From the NCBI RefSeq assembly GCF_000445185.1, contig NZ_AVAF01000114.1, forward strand, positions 1-64,000: 64,000 nt of DNA, in the 5' to 3' direction. The stretch is from Thermoanaerobacter sp. A7A (GTDB lineage: Bacteria; Bacillota; Thermoanaerobacteria; Thermoanaerobacterales; Thermoanaerobacteraceae). Positions 63,817-64,000 of the stretch are shown here, in pieces. Position numbers and translations under genes: made by a program. The notes under the pieces are model-generated. The model worked only from the letters and a program-made list of their open reading frames with translations, made no database searches and was not told where the DNA came from. Position 1 is the stretch's first letter. Every line of letters begins with the position of its first letter.

Positions 63817-64000
63817 GTTATTTTTATAATTTATAAACATAATAAACATATAAAATTTTTTGCGGGAATCTCACTATTAATAGAGAATTAAGCACTATAA
63901 ACTAAAAAGATCTGACTGTGTAGATGAGAAGAGAAAGAAGAATAATGGAAGTGAGGTATATGCGACTACTTCTCATTACTAGCAGGGTGTGCACTTCGGC

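Noticed and set aside
63817-64000. Terminal unexplained sequence
   Set aside because: No ORF, RNA fold or repeat that I could support; truncated by the window edge.

Overview
AT-rich Firmicutes chromosome window; gene content and order suggest a thermophilic, spore-forming clostridial relative such as Thermoanaerobacter (inference, no database search possible). Positions 1-46.2 kb are mostly conserved core genome: ferritin-like protein and superoxide reductase, a NifS/ThiI pair, YchF, two M16 peptidases, a full division/cell-wall (dcw) cluster from mraZ to ftsZ, spoIIGA-sigE-sigG, nrdR, phoPR-pstSCAB-phoU, spoIIP, a YIEGIA/DUF3189 module, der, plsY, gpsA and spoIVA. A tRNA-Pro(GGG) at 46.2 kb marks the start of an accessory region. 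From there to about 53.7 kb the DNA is decayed: acyltransferase, IS30 transposase and APC permease remnants, and an ABC exporter collapsed by an internal deletion. From 53.9 to 63.3 kb lies the most interesting locus. It is a divergent, probably sigma-54-controlled gene set with an NCS1 permease, a DUF917 protein, a HyuA-type hydantoinase/oxoprolinase and a racemase-family protein. Facing them is an operon of a sigma-54 activator plus a second DUF917 protein and a highly divergent HyuA-like protein that has lost both nucleotide-binding motifs. The intergenic region carries a 10-bp-phased TGAGAA array and a -24/-12 promoter. A probable orphan TnpB omega-RNA/right-end remnant sits inside the catabolic gene set. 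The window ends in a second decayed permease interrupted by a 56-bp palindrome.
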